Shown: piece by piece, positions 32,493 through 43,170 of the stretch | How the letters are laid out: every line of letters begins with the position of its first letter | Position numbering within the stretch: position 1 is the first letter of the stretch | From: Prorocentrum cordatum | Taxonomy: Eukaryota > Sar > Dinophyceae > Prorocentrales > Prorocentraceae | Direction of reading: 5' to 3' | NCBI GenBank assembly: GCA_963575745.1 | Contig: CAUYUJ010017961.1 | Location: forward strand, 158,501 to 218,936 | DNA: 60,436 nt | The notes under the pieces: model-generated | The model's database searches: none | Seen by the model: only the letters and a program-made list of their open reading frames with translations | What the model was told of the DNA's origin: nothing | Made by a program: the position numbers and the translations under genes

Positions 32493-33769
32493 ATGCGCGC
32501 AGGGTGGGATGACAAAACGGAAGAGGAAACACGGGCCGCAGTTGCGGATTCTTCACAGAGCAGCGGTGGCGGTTGGGGAACAAGTGAGGATTGGGGGGGC
32601 CGCAGTGGCGGATACGGTGGTGGAGGTGACCGCAGTGGCGGCTGGGGCGGCGGAGCTTCTCTTGGCGGATGGGGGGGGGGGAAAGCGCAGGAGGGCGGCG
32701 ACGGAAGTGACCGCAGTCGCGGATGGGAGGGCGGCGGATGGGAGCGCGGCGGCGGATGGGGCGGCAACGGATGGGAGGGTTCGGGAATGGGGGGCGCCCG
32801 CTGGTGGGACGACGAGAGTGGCTGCTGGAATGCATGGGAAAGGGGCCGCTCGAGTGCTTGGGGTGGTTCTCCTGCCGCGGGGCCCGCGGCCGCAACAGCG
32901 GCGGGCAAAGGAGGCCGTCCCCTACTTCCCCCAGAACGCGAAGGGCAAGGCGCAGTTGCGCTTTCTCACACTGTGGGCCAGGAGCCGGGGCCTATTTTCA
33001 GGTTGGACTTCTTCGAGAACTTCAGGGCGGACTGGTCTGGGAATTAAAAGCAGCACAACGCGGCCTTGAAGTTTTTCCAAGACGAAATCGAAGACCGAGA
33101 AAACCCTTTCGGCAGCCGCGCGCCCGTCTTCGGAGGTACCGCAGCTGCGGAGGAAATTTCGAAGATCCTTAAGTACCGCGCAAAGGGGAAGGCGCAGGAC
33201 AACAGGGATTGGGACTGGGACCACACTGTCAAAGTGCCGTGGTCTTGGCTGGAGATGGTCGCGCAGATGGATGGACCTACAATGCTGCGCGTCGTGTGCG
33301 GCCCTGACAATGACCGCAGTCGCGGGTTGGTCCGCTGCGAGCGCAGCCCGTGCCCTAACAGTCTCGACAACATGAGGCACGCGAAAGGGGTGGACAGTGG
33401 ACAGGCGCAAACAATCTCTCTCTGCCCCAGTGGGATTTCGTCCTCATCCGCGACGACGGCTCGGGCATTCGCGTCCACCCATCCTGGTCTAGCCCGAAGT
33501 TCAACACGTATGAGGTGGAGCCGCACTGGCACCCCGTGCGCTGCCCGACGGCGGGTCTTGGCAAGAGCGATGGCCACGGAACGTTCAAGTTCTGGAAGAT
33601 GCTGCGCGCCCATGCGAATCCTGGGCGGTTCGATGCGAACAAGGGGTCGCGCCTGCAACCGCGGTGGTCCGCGCAGCCTCGACACCGCAGTTGCGGAATT
33701 CAACCGCAGTGGGCGCAGCCGTGGAACCGCAGTTGCGGGGACCGATCGCATGACGCCGCGCTCGTTTGA
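32493..33769 (+). pseudogene. Transposon gene A, unknown protein with Gly/Trp-rich N-terminus
   Basis: The ATG at 32,493 (MRAGWDDKTEEETRAAVAD) is the first after the pyrimidine tract. Residues ~25-125 are Gly/Trp/Ser-rich low complexity. A globular stretch follows: PIFRLDFFENFRADW, a TAA at 33,045, then KFFQDEIEDRENPFGS and KVPWSWLEMVAQMDGPTML in the same frame. After about 33,410 the coherent sequence moves to another frame (WDFVLIRDDGSGIRVHPSW ... FKFWKMLRAHANPGRF) and ends at 33,769. So there is one in-frame stop and one frame change, from decay or an intron. I do not recognise the family. Several CCGCAGTNGCGG copies lie in it. Confidence 0.5.
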
Positions 33770-33957
33770 CTCACTATGCGCGCTTTCGGCCGCAGTTGCG
33801 GCGCTGCCTTCTAGCGACTTCACATAGCTTGGCAGCAGTTGCTGCGCTCCCACGACTGACCGCTGTAATTAGGCGCTTCGGGCGCGCATCACCTCCGCTG
33901 AAGCACTCGTGACGTTAGCGCGGCCGCAGTTGCGGAGACAGGCAAAAATATGGATCC

Positions 33958-34340
33958 GCAGTTGTTCGTCGTCCACGTCGCCCCTTCCCCGTCGCCCTCG
34001 TCGAAGTCCCCTCCCTCCGCCTTTCCTCCTCGTCGCAGTAGGCGTAGCCCGCCTCCGTCATTAATTAGCCCTTTCTTCCGTTGGCCGTAATTAGCCCGCC
34101 TCCGTTGGCCGAGTCATTTCCCGTCGTCCTCGTCGCAGTCCCCTCCGACGGCCGCAGTTGCGGACTTTCTCGATTCCTCCTCCTCCGTTTCTGCCCCGTC
34201 ACCCTCGTAGCAGTCCCCTTCCTCCTTTCATCCTCGTCTGAGCTCTTCGCGGCATCCTCTTCCTTCTCGTCCTCTCCATCCTCCTCTTCGCCCTCCTCGC
34301 CCTCATCCCCGCCGTCTCCCTCGTTGCCCTTCCTCGCCCA
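33958..34340 (+). promoter_or_regulatory. Pyrimidine-rich tract upstream of gene B
   Basis: A C/T-rich stretch with cctcctcctccgtttctg and ctcttccttctcgtcctc, ending 'cgttgcccttcctcgcccaag' at 34,320-34,340, itself a weak DinoSL-like sequence (13 of 22). Gene B's ATG lies 50 bp on. Confidence 0.45.
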
Positions 34341-34389
34341 AGCCGGCCGCAGTTCCCCCGTCGGACGGGGGCCGCGCGCGGCCACGCCC

Positions 34390-36213
34390 ATGGACGCCAC
34401 GCCGAAAGCCGAGCTCGACCAGCGATTCGCCAAGCTGAAGCGGCAACTGCGAGAGAAGTTCGGCGTGACAGGGGCTGCCGCGCAGCCCGCAGTCGCGGCG
34501 CCTGAGGGAGACCGCAGATGCGGAAGCCACGAGCCTGCGCCGCGCGAGGCCCCCCCTTCGTCGGAGGGCTCGTCGCATAGCTCCCCGCGGGACTATCGGC
34601 CGCCGCCGCCGATCAGCACGCAGTCGATCGAGCCGTCTGGTACTGGGAGCCGTGAAGAGGCACAGTTGCGCAGACCGCCAATGGCTCCCAAGGCAAAATG
34701 GCGGGCTCGGGCGCCGACGCCGACGAAGGAGCAGGACCAACCAGCAGTGACGCGAGCCGCCACCGAGACCGCAGTTGCGGGGGTGGCCGGCGAGGCAGGC
34801 GCCGTGCGCGGCGCCGCTGCGAGCAGCGCGCCCTCGGCCGCGCTTTGCCCAGCCGAGTCCAAACGAGGCGCCCAACCCGAAGACGAGGCCGCCTCCCAGG
34901 AGAAAGCCGCCGAGACAGTCGCCTCGGCCGAGTCGCGTCCGAGGAAAAGGCCGCCTCCCACGGAAGGCTCGCCGCTGTCAGAACCGCAGTCGCGGGATCG
35001 CGCGGGATCGCTGTCAGAACCGCAGTTGCGGGAAGATGCGGGAGCACCGCGGAAGAAGCCGCGGACCAGGAGCCCCCCAGGGATAAACTATGTTGGGGAA
35101 CCCACCAAGTGGAACGAAGGATCCCTTCGTAGAGCAGACGGCCATCGGGTGCCGTCCACCATCGCTTTGGTGTTCAACGTGGTGATCATTTCGAAGGCGG
35201 CAACAAAGAAAAGTGTCTTCAATTGCATCCTGCACCAAAATGCGGCGGTCATCTTCGTTCTATGGGACCCCGAGATGCTCCGCACGGGGAACGTCGAAGG
35301 CGCTTCCTTCTTGAGGCATGCCGTCGAAGACGCTTGCAACTTGAAGAACAACTGCGAGGAGCCTTACTGGACGACGGTTGACCTGTTCAAAGACACAGGC
35401 CTGGTGCTCGTGCGCCCGCACATCATCGCAGAGACCGCAGTTGCGGGTCATGTTGTTGGGGCCACCCACGCCGTCACGATCCTCCGCTTTCGCCTGAAGG
35501 CCTCCGAAATGAATCCTGACGCGGTGATCCCTTTTGCCGTCGTGTCCAGACACGCTGTTTGCGAACCTCTCCAACAGAAGATTACGCAATCAGAATAAGC
35601 AGCGTGGCAGGCAGGTTTCTTCAAGGGCGCTTTAGCTTCCATCCACAAAAACCATGTCCGGTTCTTGTGCGGCTTCTTTGGCAACCCGCCTGAGCAGTTT
35701 CAAGCATGTGGCCGCAGTTGCGGAGCCAGCTACAACTGCCCGATAGGGGTAGTGTTCAGGGCCGGGCCCGCCCTGTTCGGAGGCTTCAGGAAAGGCACCC
35801 GCGTCGTGTATCCCAATTACGTCGTCCCCATTGGCCCGTGCGACGCGCGCATTGCGGACTACAACGCGGATCCTGCAGGGAGGCCGTCGAAGAACGATCC
35901 CCAGTGGCTCCTTGAGTGGCTGCATCGAACAAGCGACTCCATCATCTCTCGGCGATGGGTGCAAACGAAGGACATGCCCAAGTGGGATTATGACCCTAAC
36001 CGCAGTAGCGGAGTCAGAAGAAAGCTCGGCTTGGCAGCGCTACCCACCATCGGCAAGGTCATTCAGAAGGAGCTCAACGAGACGACCTTCGCCACACACT
36101 GGTACGAGGGCCTCCACCAAAACCTCGTCTTCGTCGGGCACGGACGCGCGAGTCGGGCGAGCAAGCGGAGGCATGAAGAGGCGCGATCTGCCGCAGTTGC
36201 GGACAAGCCGTGA
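34390..36213 (+). pseudogene. Transposon gene B, unknown two-part protein split by one TAA
   Basis: The ATG at 34,390 gives MDATPKAELDQRFAKLKRQL, a charged helix. A ~200-residue disordered Ala/Pro/Arg/Glu region follows, then an ordered part: KWNEGSLRRADGHRVPSTIA, FNCILHQNAAVIFVLWDPEM, LRHAVEDACNLKN, LFKDTGLVLVRPHIIAETAV. A TAA at 35,596 interrupts, but the same frame resumes at once with AAWQAGFFKGALASIHKNHV and FLCGFFGNPPEQFQACGRSCG, and runs ...FRKGTRVVYPNYVVPIGP...WLLEWLHRTSDSIISRRW... to 36,213. One gene with a single nonsense codon is the simplest reading. I do not recognise the family. It includes about 8 dispersed 12-mers in different frames. Confidence 0.55.
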
Positions 36214-36411
36214 GTGCGCCAAGACCGATGAGCCGCAGTCGCGGCACAGAGCTCAGTAATTACTACTGCGCGCCTGCTGCCTGCAGTTGCGGGGTAGGAG
36301 ACCCCTCCTTAGCGAATAAGTGCCGGTTGCCGCGTAGCATAGCCCGCAGTTGCGGGGTAGGAGAGCACGCGGTTGCGAACTCGCAGTTCGCAATAAGTGT
36401 GCGCGCGCTGG
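36214..36411. other. Intergenic stretch with several 12-mer motifs
   Basis: The motif occurs at 36,232 (C variant), 36,282 (ctgcagttgcgg) and 36,344, so the motif is not confined to coding sequence. The phrase 'ctgcagttgcggggtaggaga' recurs 62 bp later as 'ccgcagttgcggggtaggaga'. No gene. Confidence 0.6.
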
Positions 36412-36620
36412 GTCATCGTCATCGTCGTCGTCCGACGTCGTCATCGTCGTCGCTGCCGTCGTCAGCATCGGCAGCATCATCATTGTAATCATAATCATCA
36501 TCATCGTCATCATCATCAGCAACAGCAGCAGCAACATCATCAACATCGACATCGTCATCATCATCATCATAATCATCATCGTCGTCGTCGGTCGTCGTCG
36601 TCGTCGTCCTTTCGAGCTTC
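36412..36620. repeat. (ATC/CGT)n microsatellite inside the transposon
   Basis: Mixed CAT, CGT and CAA triplets. Confidence 0.9.
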
Positions 36621-36649
36621 GAGGTTGCGGCAGTTGATGCTGGGAGGGG

Positions 36650-36785
36650 CTCCCCCCCCCTCCTCGTCCTCCACCAGGCCGCGTCCCCCCGCCTTCTCCC
36701 TCCTAGCTCTCCGTCCCCTTCCCGTCCTATTCCTCCTCCAGCCTGCCCCCTCCCTCCTCCAGCCTGCCCCCTCCGAAGCTCTGTT
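36650..36785 (+). promoter_or_regulatory. Pyrimidine-rich tract upstream of gene C
   Basis: A C/T-rich run (ccctcctcgtcctcc, ccttctccctcctag, and 'cctgccccctccctcctcc' twice) followed by the SL-like relic at 36,813. Confidence 0.5.
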
Positions 36786-36812
36786 CCGAGATTTTGATTT
36801 AAAAGTTGGCCT

Positions 36813-36841
36813 TCCGTAGTCCGCAGGCACTTCGGCTCAGC
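36813..36841 (+). other. DinoSL-like relic before gene C, with an 8-nt insert
   Basis: It reads TTCCGTAG, then TCCGCAGG, then CACTTCGGCTCAG. TCCGTAG matches the 5' end of the 22-nt DinoSL exactly and the GGCTCA block matches its 3' end. The intervening 8 nt look like a partial CCGCAG motif. Confidence 0.5.
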
Positions 36842-36880
36842 AGATCGTTGGGCTCCTGAGCGACGGACGTCGTGCCATAG

Positions 36881-39324
36881 TCCGCAATAGCGGGTGCAAT
36901 TAGCGACGCCGTCGGTACAGGTAATGCCGCAGTGGCGGACGCGAAAGCCGCAGTGGCGGACAAGACAGCCGCAGTTCCAGACGCCACGCAAGGGATCTTT
37001 CAGAGGGCCAACGCCTTGAGGTCTCGATTCAGGACAGGGGACAAGGTGCGCCTCCCTGAGCTCATGCTCGCACCGCACACGGGCAACCGAGGCGGGCACT
37101 ACCCTCAGCAGGAAAGGGTTCGGGAACTCGCTGTCAAAATCTTCCTGGCTGGATTCACGCAAGCCGAGGCTGACCACGAAGGTGTCTGCGTTCAGATGTA
37201 CCCAGCAGAAGAGCTGGTGCTGAAAAAAAAGCAGGACCCGACTTTGCAGACGTACACAGAGTACAATCGGGAAAAAGCGACCGGGCACCTCGCTGCGTGC
37301 TTCGACCGCAGTTGCGGAACTGACGTTGCGTATGGGACCTGTTCGCACTCCCACTTGTGCCTCGTGTCGCGGGCAATCGCCCTGGGAGCCGAGTGGCCCA
37401 TCCCCCAGGGCATGAAGTTCACGGAGGACGAGCGCGCGAGGCTGCAGCGCGTGCTCGATAAGGACGGCAATCTCGACATGGCCGCAGTGGCGGCACATGG
37501 CCCTGTCGCTCAGAACCTCGTGCAGGGGGTATGCTCATGGAAGTGCTGAGCTGGAAACTCATGGACGAGGAACCCACTGGTGCTTCGCTCATCAGCCAGT
37601 CCCTCAAGAAAGGGGCCGATTTCGCGTTGCGAACGACTGAACTCACCGCGCTCCGCGTCCTGTGCAAGGCTGTTAACGCGGAGCTGCACGCCGCAGTTGC
37701 GGACCAGGATGCCTTTGACAAGGTCAAGCTCTCCGTCACGCACGAACTCGATCGAGTCGTTCAGGACCCAGACTTCATTGAGCTGTTCTCGTTCGTTGTT
37801 GGACTCGGGAGTGCAAAAGCGCAGTTCATCCCCTTGCTGCTCCAGTTCTGCGAGGTCTACGTGAACTCCAAGAGAAGGGCCCTTCGGCTCGGGGCCTTCG
37901 GGGTAGCCAGCCAGCTTCCCGACGAAGTGCCGTGGGTCAAGATTGCCGTGCTGATGCGATGCTACAGGAACGCGCCTGCGAGGAAGAGGGGCGTTGACAC
38001 TCCTGTGTGGTGCCCTGATCCAGAACAATCGTGGAAGGCGAAGGAGTTCCGAGACTTCCTCATCGACATTAACTCGGCTCTCCGTTTGTCCTTGTTCACG
38101 CTGAGCAAGGTCGTCGACGGCATGGGCCCCGAGAAGGCGATCGAGTTCAAGGCGAACCTGTGCATGCTGACCGCGGACGGCTTCATGCAGTACCTGAAGG
38201 ACACCACCGTCAAGGAACGAAGTATCCCAGGACATCGTCAGGCGCTCCTCCGCGCTTGCGCGGAGGCCACGGGGAAGGCGGGGCCGAAGTCCAATCGGGA
38301 CGCCCTTGAGAAGGCCCTCGGCGAAGTGGCAGTCGGAGGCAGGAGGCCCGATTGGTTCGATTTCAACGCGTTGCCGCGCCCAGAACCGAATGAGCCCGCA
38401 GCGGCGGGGAAGACAAAGGGTTCCGCAGAGGGGCAGGAGTTGATGCCGAGGGTCATGTCCTTTGACCCCGCGACGCAACTACCAACGAACCACCGGCACA
38501 GCAGGGACACGACGGCCATTCCACGCGGATCCTCCCCTTTGTCAATCGCCGAATGGAGGCGTTCAGCGGCAGCGAAGGAGCTGGGGCGGGAGCCTGCTTT
38601 GGTCAGCGCAGTGTTGCTATGCCTTTGGGCGCGCCACTGGTCCGCAGTTGCAGAAGCGCAAGTGGAGGTGTTGCAAGACGCTGATACAAACAAACGCACC
38701 GTCAAGGCAACCGCTGCAAACGACGCACAATGCATCGAGTTGTGGCCGTGCGTCCCAAAGGCATCCAAGGTGCACACCGCAAGCATGCACCCCGAGAGGG
38801 TGGCCGTGCGAGTCTGGGTGAAAGGAGATCCACATGGAGACACGCCCACGACCTTCTACTTGCACCCCGAGTTCAAGCCGCCTGCGGACAAGACGCCCGC
38901 CGACGTGGCTGACCACGATGTGCGGTTGAGAACATGGAAGTGGGATGCGCAAGAGACAATGCACGTCTTCTGGGCAGTCAACAGAGTCACGCAACAGGAA
39001 GTCCAGCAGAGAAACAGCCGTGATGAAAGCGCAGTTGCGCGCATCAGCATGGAGCTCGAGGAGAAAGAGTTGGCGGTGTGCGTGCCTGGGGCAGGCGGGC
39101 TCGTGCTCGCCGTGAATGCCCCCGTGCTGGTGAATACGGCGGCCGTAGAGCAAGGAGAAGAGCTCCTGTGGGAGGCGAGACCCAAAGCCGCACCGAAGAA
39201 GAAGGCCGCAGAGGAGACGTGGAAGACGGACGCGGCCAAGAGGGCCAAAGGGAAGCCTTCGGGCCAGCCCGCCCCGAAGAAATCAAAGAAAGGATTCGAC
39301 GAATGCGGGGGGATGTCGCTCTAA
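36881..39324 (+). pseudogene. Transposon gene C, ~800-residue unknown protein with one frameshift at a G-run
   Basis: The frame is open from 36,881 (SAIAGAISDAVGTGNAAVAD) with no ATG before 37,062, so a non-AUG start, an upstream exon or decay is needed. The first part includes GIFQRANALRSRFRTGDKVR, QERVRELAVKIFLAGFTQAE and CSHSHLCLVSRAIALGAEW. At the run of five Gs (37,525-37,529) the reading moves by one base into the frame continuing GMLMEVLSWKLMDEEP and LISQSLKKGADFALRTTEL to 39,324. One more G would join them, so an assembly indel is a real possibility. The C-terminus is Lys/Ala-rich (PKAAPKKKAAEETWKTDAAK), like nuclear or DNA-binding tails. The regular helical middle is unrecognised. 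Confidence 0.6.
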
Positions 39325-39507
39325 GAAGCCGCAGTGGCGGCAGTCAGGGCGGCTTGCTCGCGTGACCGCAATTGCGGGCAACAGGCCGGAGGGGAGGACG
39401 CAGGCGTGACCGTTGTGGCGGGGCGGTCCTGTAGTTTGCAGCATCGCTGCTTCTGTTAGGCGTCGCCGCAGTAGCGGATCGCTGACGCCGCAGTAGCGGA
39501 TCGCAAA

Positions 39508-39640
39508 AAGAACTCCCCCCTCCCTCCTCCCTCTCCCCCCTCGCCCCTCCTCCACTTCCTCCCTCTCTCTTCCTCCTTTCCCTCCCTCCTCCCAAGTTCG
39601 AAGCCGACGCTATTCATTCCCTCACTCCCTCCCTCCCTCC
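39508..39640 (+). promoter_or_regulatory. Pyrimidine-rich tract upstream of gene D
   Basis: CTCCCCCCTCCCTCCTCCCT and CTCTTCCTCCTTTCC type sequence. Two A-variant 12-mers (39,464 and 39,487) stand just ahead of it. Confidence 0.5.
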
Positions 39641-39750
39641 CGTCGATGTTCTCCGCATCCTGCCGCGGCCATCCTGGCGCCGACTCCCCCTCTTGCCAGT
39701 TCCCGCGCCGCGTGCACGGGACCTCCTCGGCAGCTCATCCGGCCCCAAGG

Positions 39751-39836
39751 CCCTCGAGGGCTCCCGCTCGCAGAATGCTTCAAAGCAGTGCCGGGGCACT
39801 GCTTTGAAGCATTCTGCGAGCGGGGACCCTCGAGGG
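39751..39836. repeat. Central palindrome of the transposon, 42 bp arms
   Basis: Arms 39,751-39,792 and 39,795-39,836 are complementary except for two adjacent positions, with a GG centre. The core is the same TTCAAAGCAGTGCC hairpin found at both element ends. Its centre (39,793) lies 12-13 bp from the element midpoint (39,781). Confidence 0.9.
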
Positions 39837-39871
39837 CCTCGCGGGGATCGCAGGGGCCGAGGGATTCATTC

Positions 39872-39891
39872 GCCTCGCCATTTGGCCCAAC
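39872..39891 (+). other. DinoSL-like relic before gene D
   Basis: GCCATTTGGCCCAA corresponds to GCCATTTTGGCTCAA of the DinoSL with one deleted T and one T to C change. It lies 72 bp before the gene D ATG. The 5' third of the leader is not preserved. Confidence 0.5.
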
Positions 39892-39962
39892 CGCGCGCGG
39901 CCCCACCGCCCGCACCACCGCCTTGCCCGCAGTTGCGGCTGTGCTCAACGCAGTAGCAAACA

Positions 39963-40950
39963 TGCCGACTTCGAGCGAATGGACCCCTGCGTGCGTGGAG
40001 AAGGTCTTGTGCATCCGCGGAGGTTGGCTTGCGCAGACCACCCCCATCCCCGAAAAGGATATCAAGGTGCCCCACGCAGGGCCCCTCGGAGAGATAAGCT
40101 TCGTGCACGCGAACATGCAAAAACCTTGGTTGCTCAAGGTGTGCGCGAAAGGTAAACCGACCGCAGGCGCCTTGAAGGCGCCCAAGGCCTGGGACGCGCT
40201 GAAGAAAGAACTCGCGAGGCAGGGCGGCGCCGCAGTTGCGGACGACGAGAGCGACGGCGACGCGGGGGACGAAGCAGATGACCCCATGTCGGCCCTGGTC
40301 AGCTCCTCCAGCGACGCGAAGAAGCTGGCCACGACCCCGAGCAAGAAGCAGAAGACTGGAACGCGTTCGGCGAGTACTGGCCTGCTGAGGGGAGAGGCCA
40401 CAGAGTCGGCCACTGCCACTGTGCACTCCGTGCAGATGCCCGCCAAGAGCCGCTTGAAGTATCCTGAAAGGCCATTCGACACGTGCGGGTGGCCAGCTTC
40501 AAGCGGAGGAAGTTGTGGCTCGACGCTGCAGACCTTGGGTGGCTGATCGAGATGATCGTGGACGACGCGAGCCTCGGGGGTGTCCCCGACATCGACGACG
40601 GCGACAAGGGCGAGGCCGCAGTGGCGGACAAAGAATGGGCAACAGCGGTTGACCCTGAAACCCCGCTGGCGAAGCACAGGGAGCTCGGCCCCCCCATGGC
40701 ACAGGGGAGCGGGTCTGGCTTCACCGTCGTTTGGGACTTCAAGGGCGCTTGGGTCGCGACGATCACGCGAGAGTGTGCCAACAAGGGCAAAACGATCGAG
40801 ATGGATGTGAAGAAACTTACCAAGAAGAAGTGGCAGTCGGCGCAGTCGTCGAAGGGCTATGACTACGAGTGGGAGGGCATGCCGCAGCAACAGCGCAAGC
40901 AAGCTGCTCTGGATTACCTCGAGCTCCAAGTCCCCAATCTGTTCGACTGA
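39963..40950 (+). pseudogene. Transposon gene D, ~330-residue unknown protein with one frame change
   Basis: The ATG at 39,963 gives MPTSSEWTPACVEKVLCIRG, then FVHANMQKPWLLKVCAKGKP. A Lys/Ser/Ala linker with an acidic patch (DDESDGDAGDEADD) follows, then SRLKYPERPFDT. At about 40,480 the coherent sequence shifts one frame: VRVASFKRRKLWLDAADLGW, LIEMIVDDASLGGVPDIDDG, GFTVVWDFKGAWVATITREC, ending VPNLFD at 40,950. There is no homopolymer at the junction, so true decay or a small intron is likelier than a run-length error. Family unknown. Confidence 0.55.
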
Positions 40951-41235
40951 GGCCCGGAGCCGCATGGCCCGCAGTTGCGGCGGGGCTACTGAGTGCCCGC
41001 AGTTGCGGGGCGGCTGGGTGTGAGTGGAAACGCGGAGGGCGAGGCGGTGTGAGGAGGCAGGCGGAAGGCGAAGGGGCGCCGTCGCGTTTTTGTCTAGGGT
41101 GTTCCACGGGTGCACGCCTAAGTGCGCCAACTTGCGCGGGCGAGCGTGTTTCTTAGAGAAGCATTGAGTGAAGCATCGGGACCCTGCGCGCGCGATGATT
41201 GGGGCTTCCGCGCGGGCGTACTTCAACAGTAATTA
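40951..41235. other. Intergenic stretch between genes D and E
   Basis: Two exact 12-mers lie at 40,969 and 40,998 just after the gene D stop. No coding sequence recognised. Confidence 0.55.
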
Positions 41236-41330
41236 GCTCCTCCCTCCTCCCCTCCTTCTTCGCCCCTCCGCATCGTCTGCAATTGCTCCTCCCTCCTCTC
41301 CTCCCTCTTCCTAATTCTGTATCCCGCAGC
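41236..41330 (+). promoter_or_regulatory. Pyrimidine-rich tract and AG upstream of gene E
   Basis: ctcctccctcctcccctcc and ctcctctcctccctcttcc lead to 'tatcccgcag' (AG at 41,329-41,330), a good-looking 3' acceptor. The following 'ccgcagccgcg...gcccgag' is at best a very weak DinoSL-like relic. Confidence 0.5.
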
Positions 41331-41368
41331 CGCGTGCCCCGCCCGAGTCGTTCGCCACGCGACCGCGC

Positions 41369-43170
41369 ATGGATGTTCCCGTGGGGCGGACATGGTATGG
41401 CGAGGAGGACGGAACGCATTTCGAGGTGGAGTGGCTCCCCTACGACAGCGGCCGCGCACCGAGGAAAACGAGGTATGGCACCACTGGGCTCGCCAACATC
41501 TTGAGCCGCAGTAACGGCGATGCTTGCCCCAAGAAGATAAAGGCGCACGCATGTGTGGACTTTCCGTGTCTAGCGAAGTGGCCCGTGTCGCAGCACGGCT
41601 TTGCAGAGCCGCCTCCCTTTCATTTGCGGCCGTCTGCTTGGCGACCGGGCGCGCCGCCACCACCCGCAGTTGCAGTTCCCGCGGCGCCAGCGAAAGCTCC
41701 AGGCGGCACCGCAATTGCGGCTCCCTCGGATCCTGCGCACACACCAGCAGCAGCACCAGCAATTCCCGCAGCTCCTGCGCAAGAAGCACAGGCAGCTCCT
41801 GCACCAGAAGCACCCGCAGCACCAAAACCTCCAGCAGCCCCTGCGCCCGAAGCACCCGCAGCAGCAGTCCCTCCAGCTCCTCCAGCTCAAGTGCACGCAG
41901 CACCAGAACCGCCTGCTGCGCACGAGTCCGCAATTTGGGTTGAAGCTCCTGAGGGAGTGGAAGCGGACAAAGACACCATTTCCAGCACGCTTGCCACCAG
42001 CGCGCCCGCTGCCAGAGAACTGGTCGAAGACGCAGGTCGCATTCTTCCCGTGCCCAGACCCAGAGGCAGCAGCACGAGTTGCGGCGCCTATTGGCGACGC
42101 CTTGCGGCCACGAGTCGCGGCGCCACCCCTCGCGCCAGAGAAAGGTGCACCTGTGGAAGACGCGCCAAAGATCCAGGCCGCAGTGGCGGCGACGGTGCCT
42201 GACCGCGTGATGGCTCTCCTGAGGCAGATTCTGTCCGAGAATTCCTACATAGGGTATTCAGCTTTCATGCTGTTTGCCTTGCGGTTCGGGCGTCGACCTT
42301 ACGTGTGGGAAGGCGAGAAGCGCAAGGACCTCCTTGACTGCTACATGCCTTGGGCACAGGAGAAGTGCACTGAGCCATGCGCCGTCGACGGCGTGGCGTG
42401 CGTAGTCGCCGCTGCTGAGGATCTGTTCGAGGAATGGACAACGGTGGAGCTCAGGCCCGTGACTCCCGAGAACCCTCTCCATGAGGTGCGCCACTGGGTG
42501 GCCGCAGTTGCGGTGGGTGGCGTGTGCTCTGAGGGGGCGGACGCGTTGAACAAGTTCCACGGTCCTCTGGGACAATGGATCCTAGGGACTGTTTGCGATG
42601 GAAACTGCGGCATTGACCTTATGGCGATGATGTTGCAGAAGCCGCAAAATGCCAAGACGCGCAAATGGCTTCGGGAGGAACTGCGCGATTTCGGGGCGCG
42701 CCGCTGGGACGAACCGCGGTTGCACGACGTGCTCGTTGTCACGCAGGAACTAACCTTGGAGGCGGTGCGGGCGCACCGCAGTTGCGGGGCCAGCGGCCCT
42801 GCTGGATCCATCGTCCTGGACGACTTCCAGGGCGGGGGGGAACCAGCAGAGGCGCCCAGAGAGGCGAGCGCGCCACGCCCCGCTCTCATGGCGGCTTTAA
42901 AGTGGCAGACGGGCGTGGAGGACGACGGCATATTGCTGGCCATGGCTGAGGCTATGCCCGAGGCGTTGCAAGAGGAGCAGATCAGGGCGCACGCACTGGC
43001 CAGCGCACGCCCAAAGCCCGCAATTGTGGAAGAGAAGCGTCGCGTGTGCCCGCACATGCTCAGAGACCGCGAACTGGTTTGCAAAGACCTGGAGGCGCAC
43101 GCACGCAGTTGTGGTTGGATGGGCGCGGGCGGTCTGCCACGAAATTCAATCGCGTCTTTTTGCGGGCGGT
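41369..43170 (+). pseudogene. Transposon gene E: N-domain, Ala/Pro linker and OTU-like block
   Basis: The ATG at 41,369 gives MDVPVGRTWYGEEDGTHFEV and EWLPYDSGRAPRKTRYGTTG. A ~130-residue Ala/Pro/Glu linker follows (repeats of PAAPAPEAP). Near 42,030 the reading changes frame to QVAFFPCPDPEAAARVAAP and continues RVMALLRQILSENSYIGYS. The phrase ILGTVCDGNCGIDLMAMML resembles the OTU catalytic DGNC block (Cys codon 42,606-42,608), though no convincing His motif follows. The frame stays coherent through RRVCPHMLRDRELVCKDLEA to about 43,130, where the transposase frame takes over. It may be the N-terminal part of one large transposase protein. Confidence 0.5.

Noticed and set aside
41601-42000. 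Gln/Leu-rich frame overlapping the gene E linker
   Set aside because: It is the out-of-frame reading of the GCA/CCA-rich Ala/Pro linker; the frame becomes coherent only after about 42,030.
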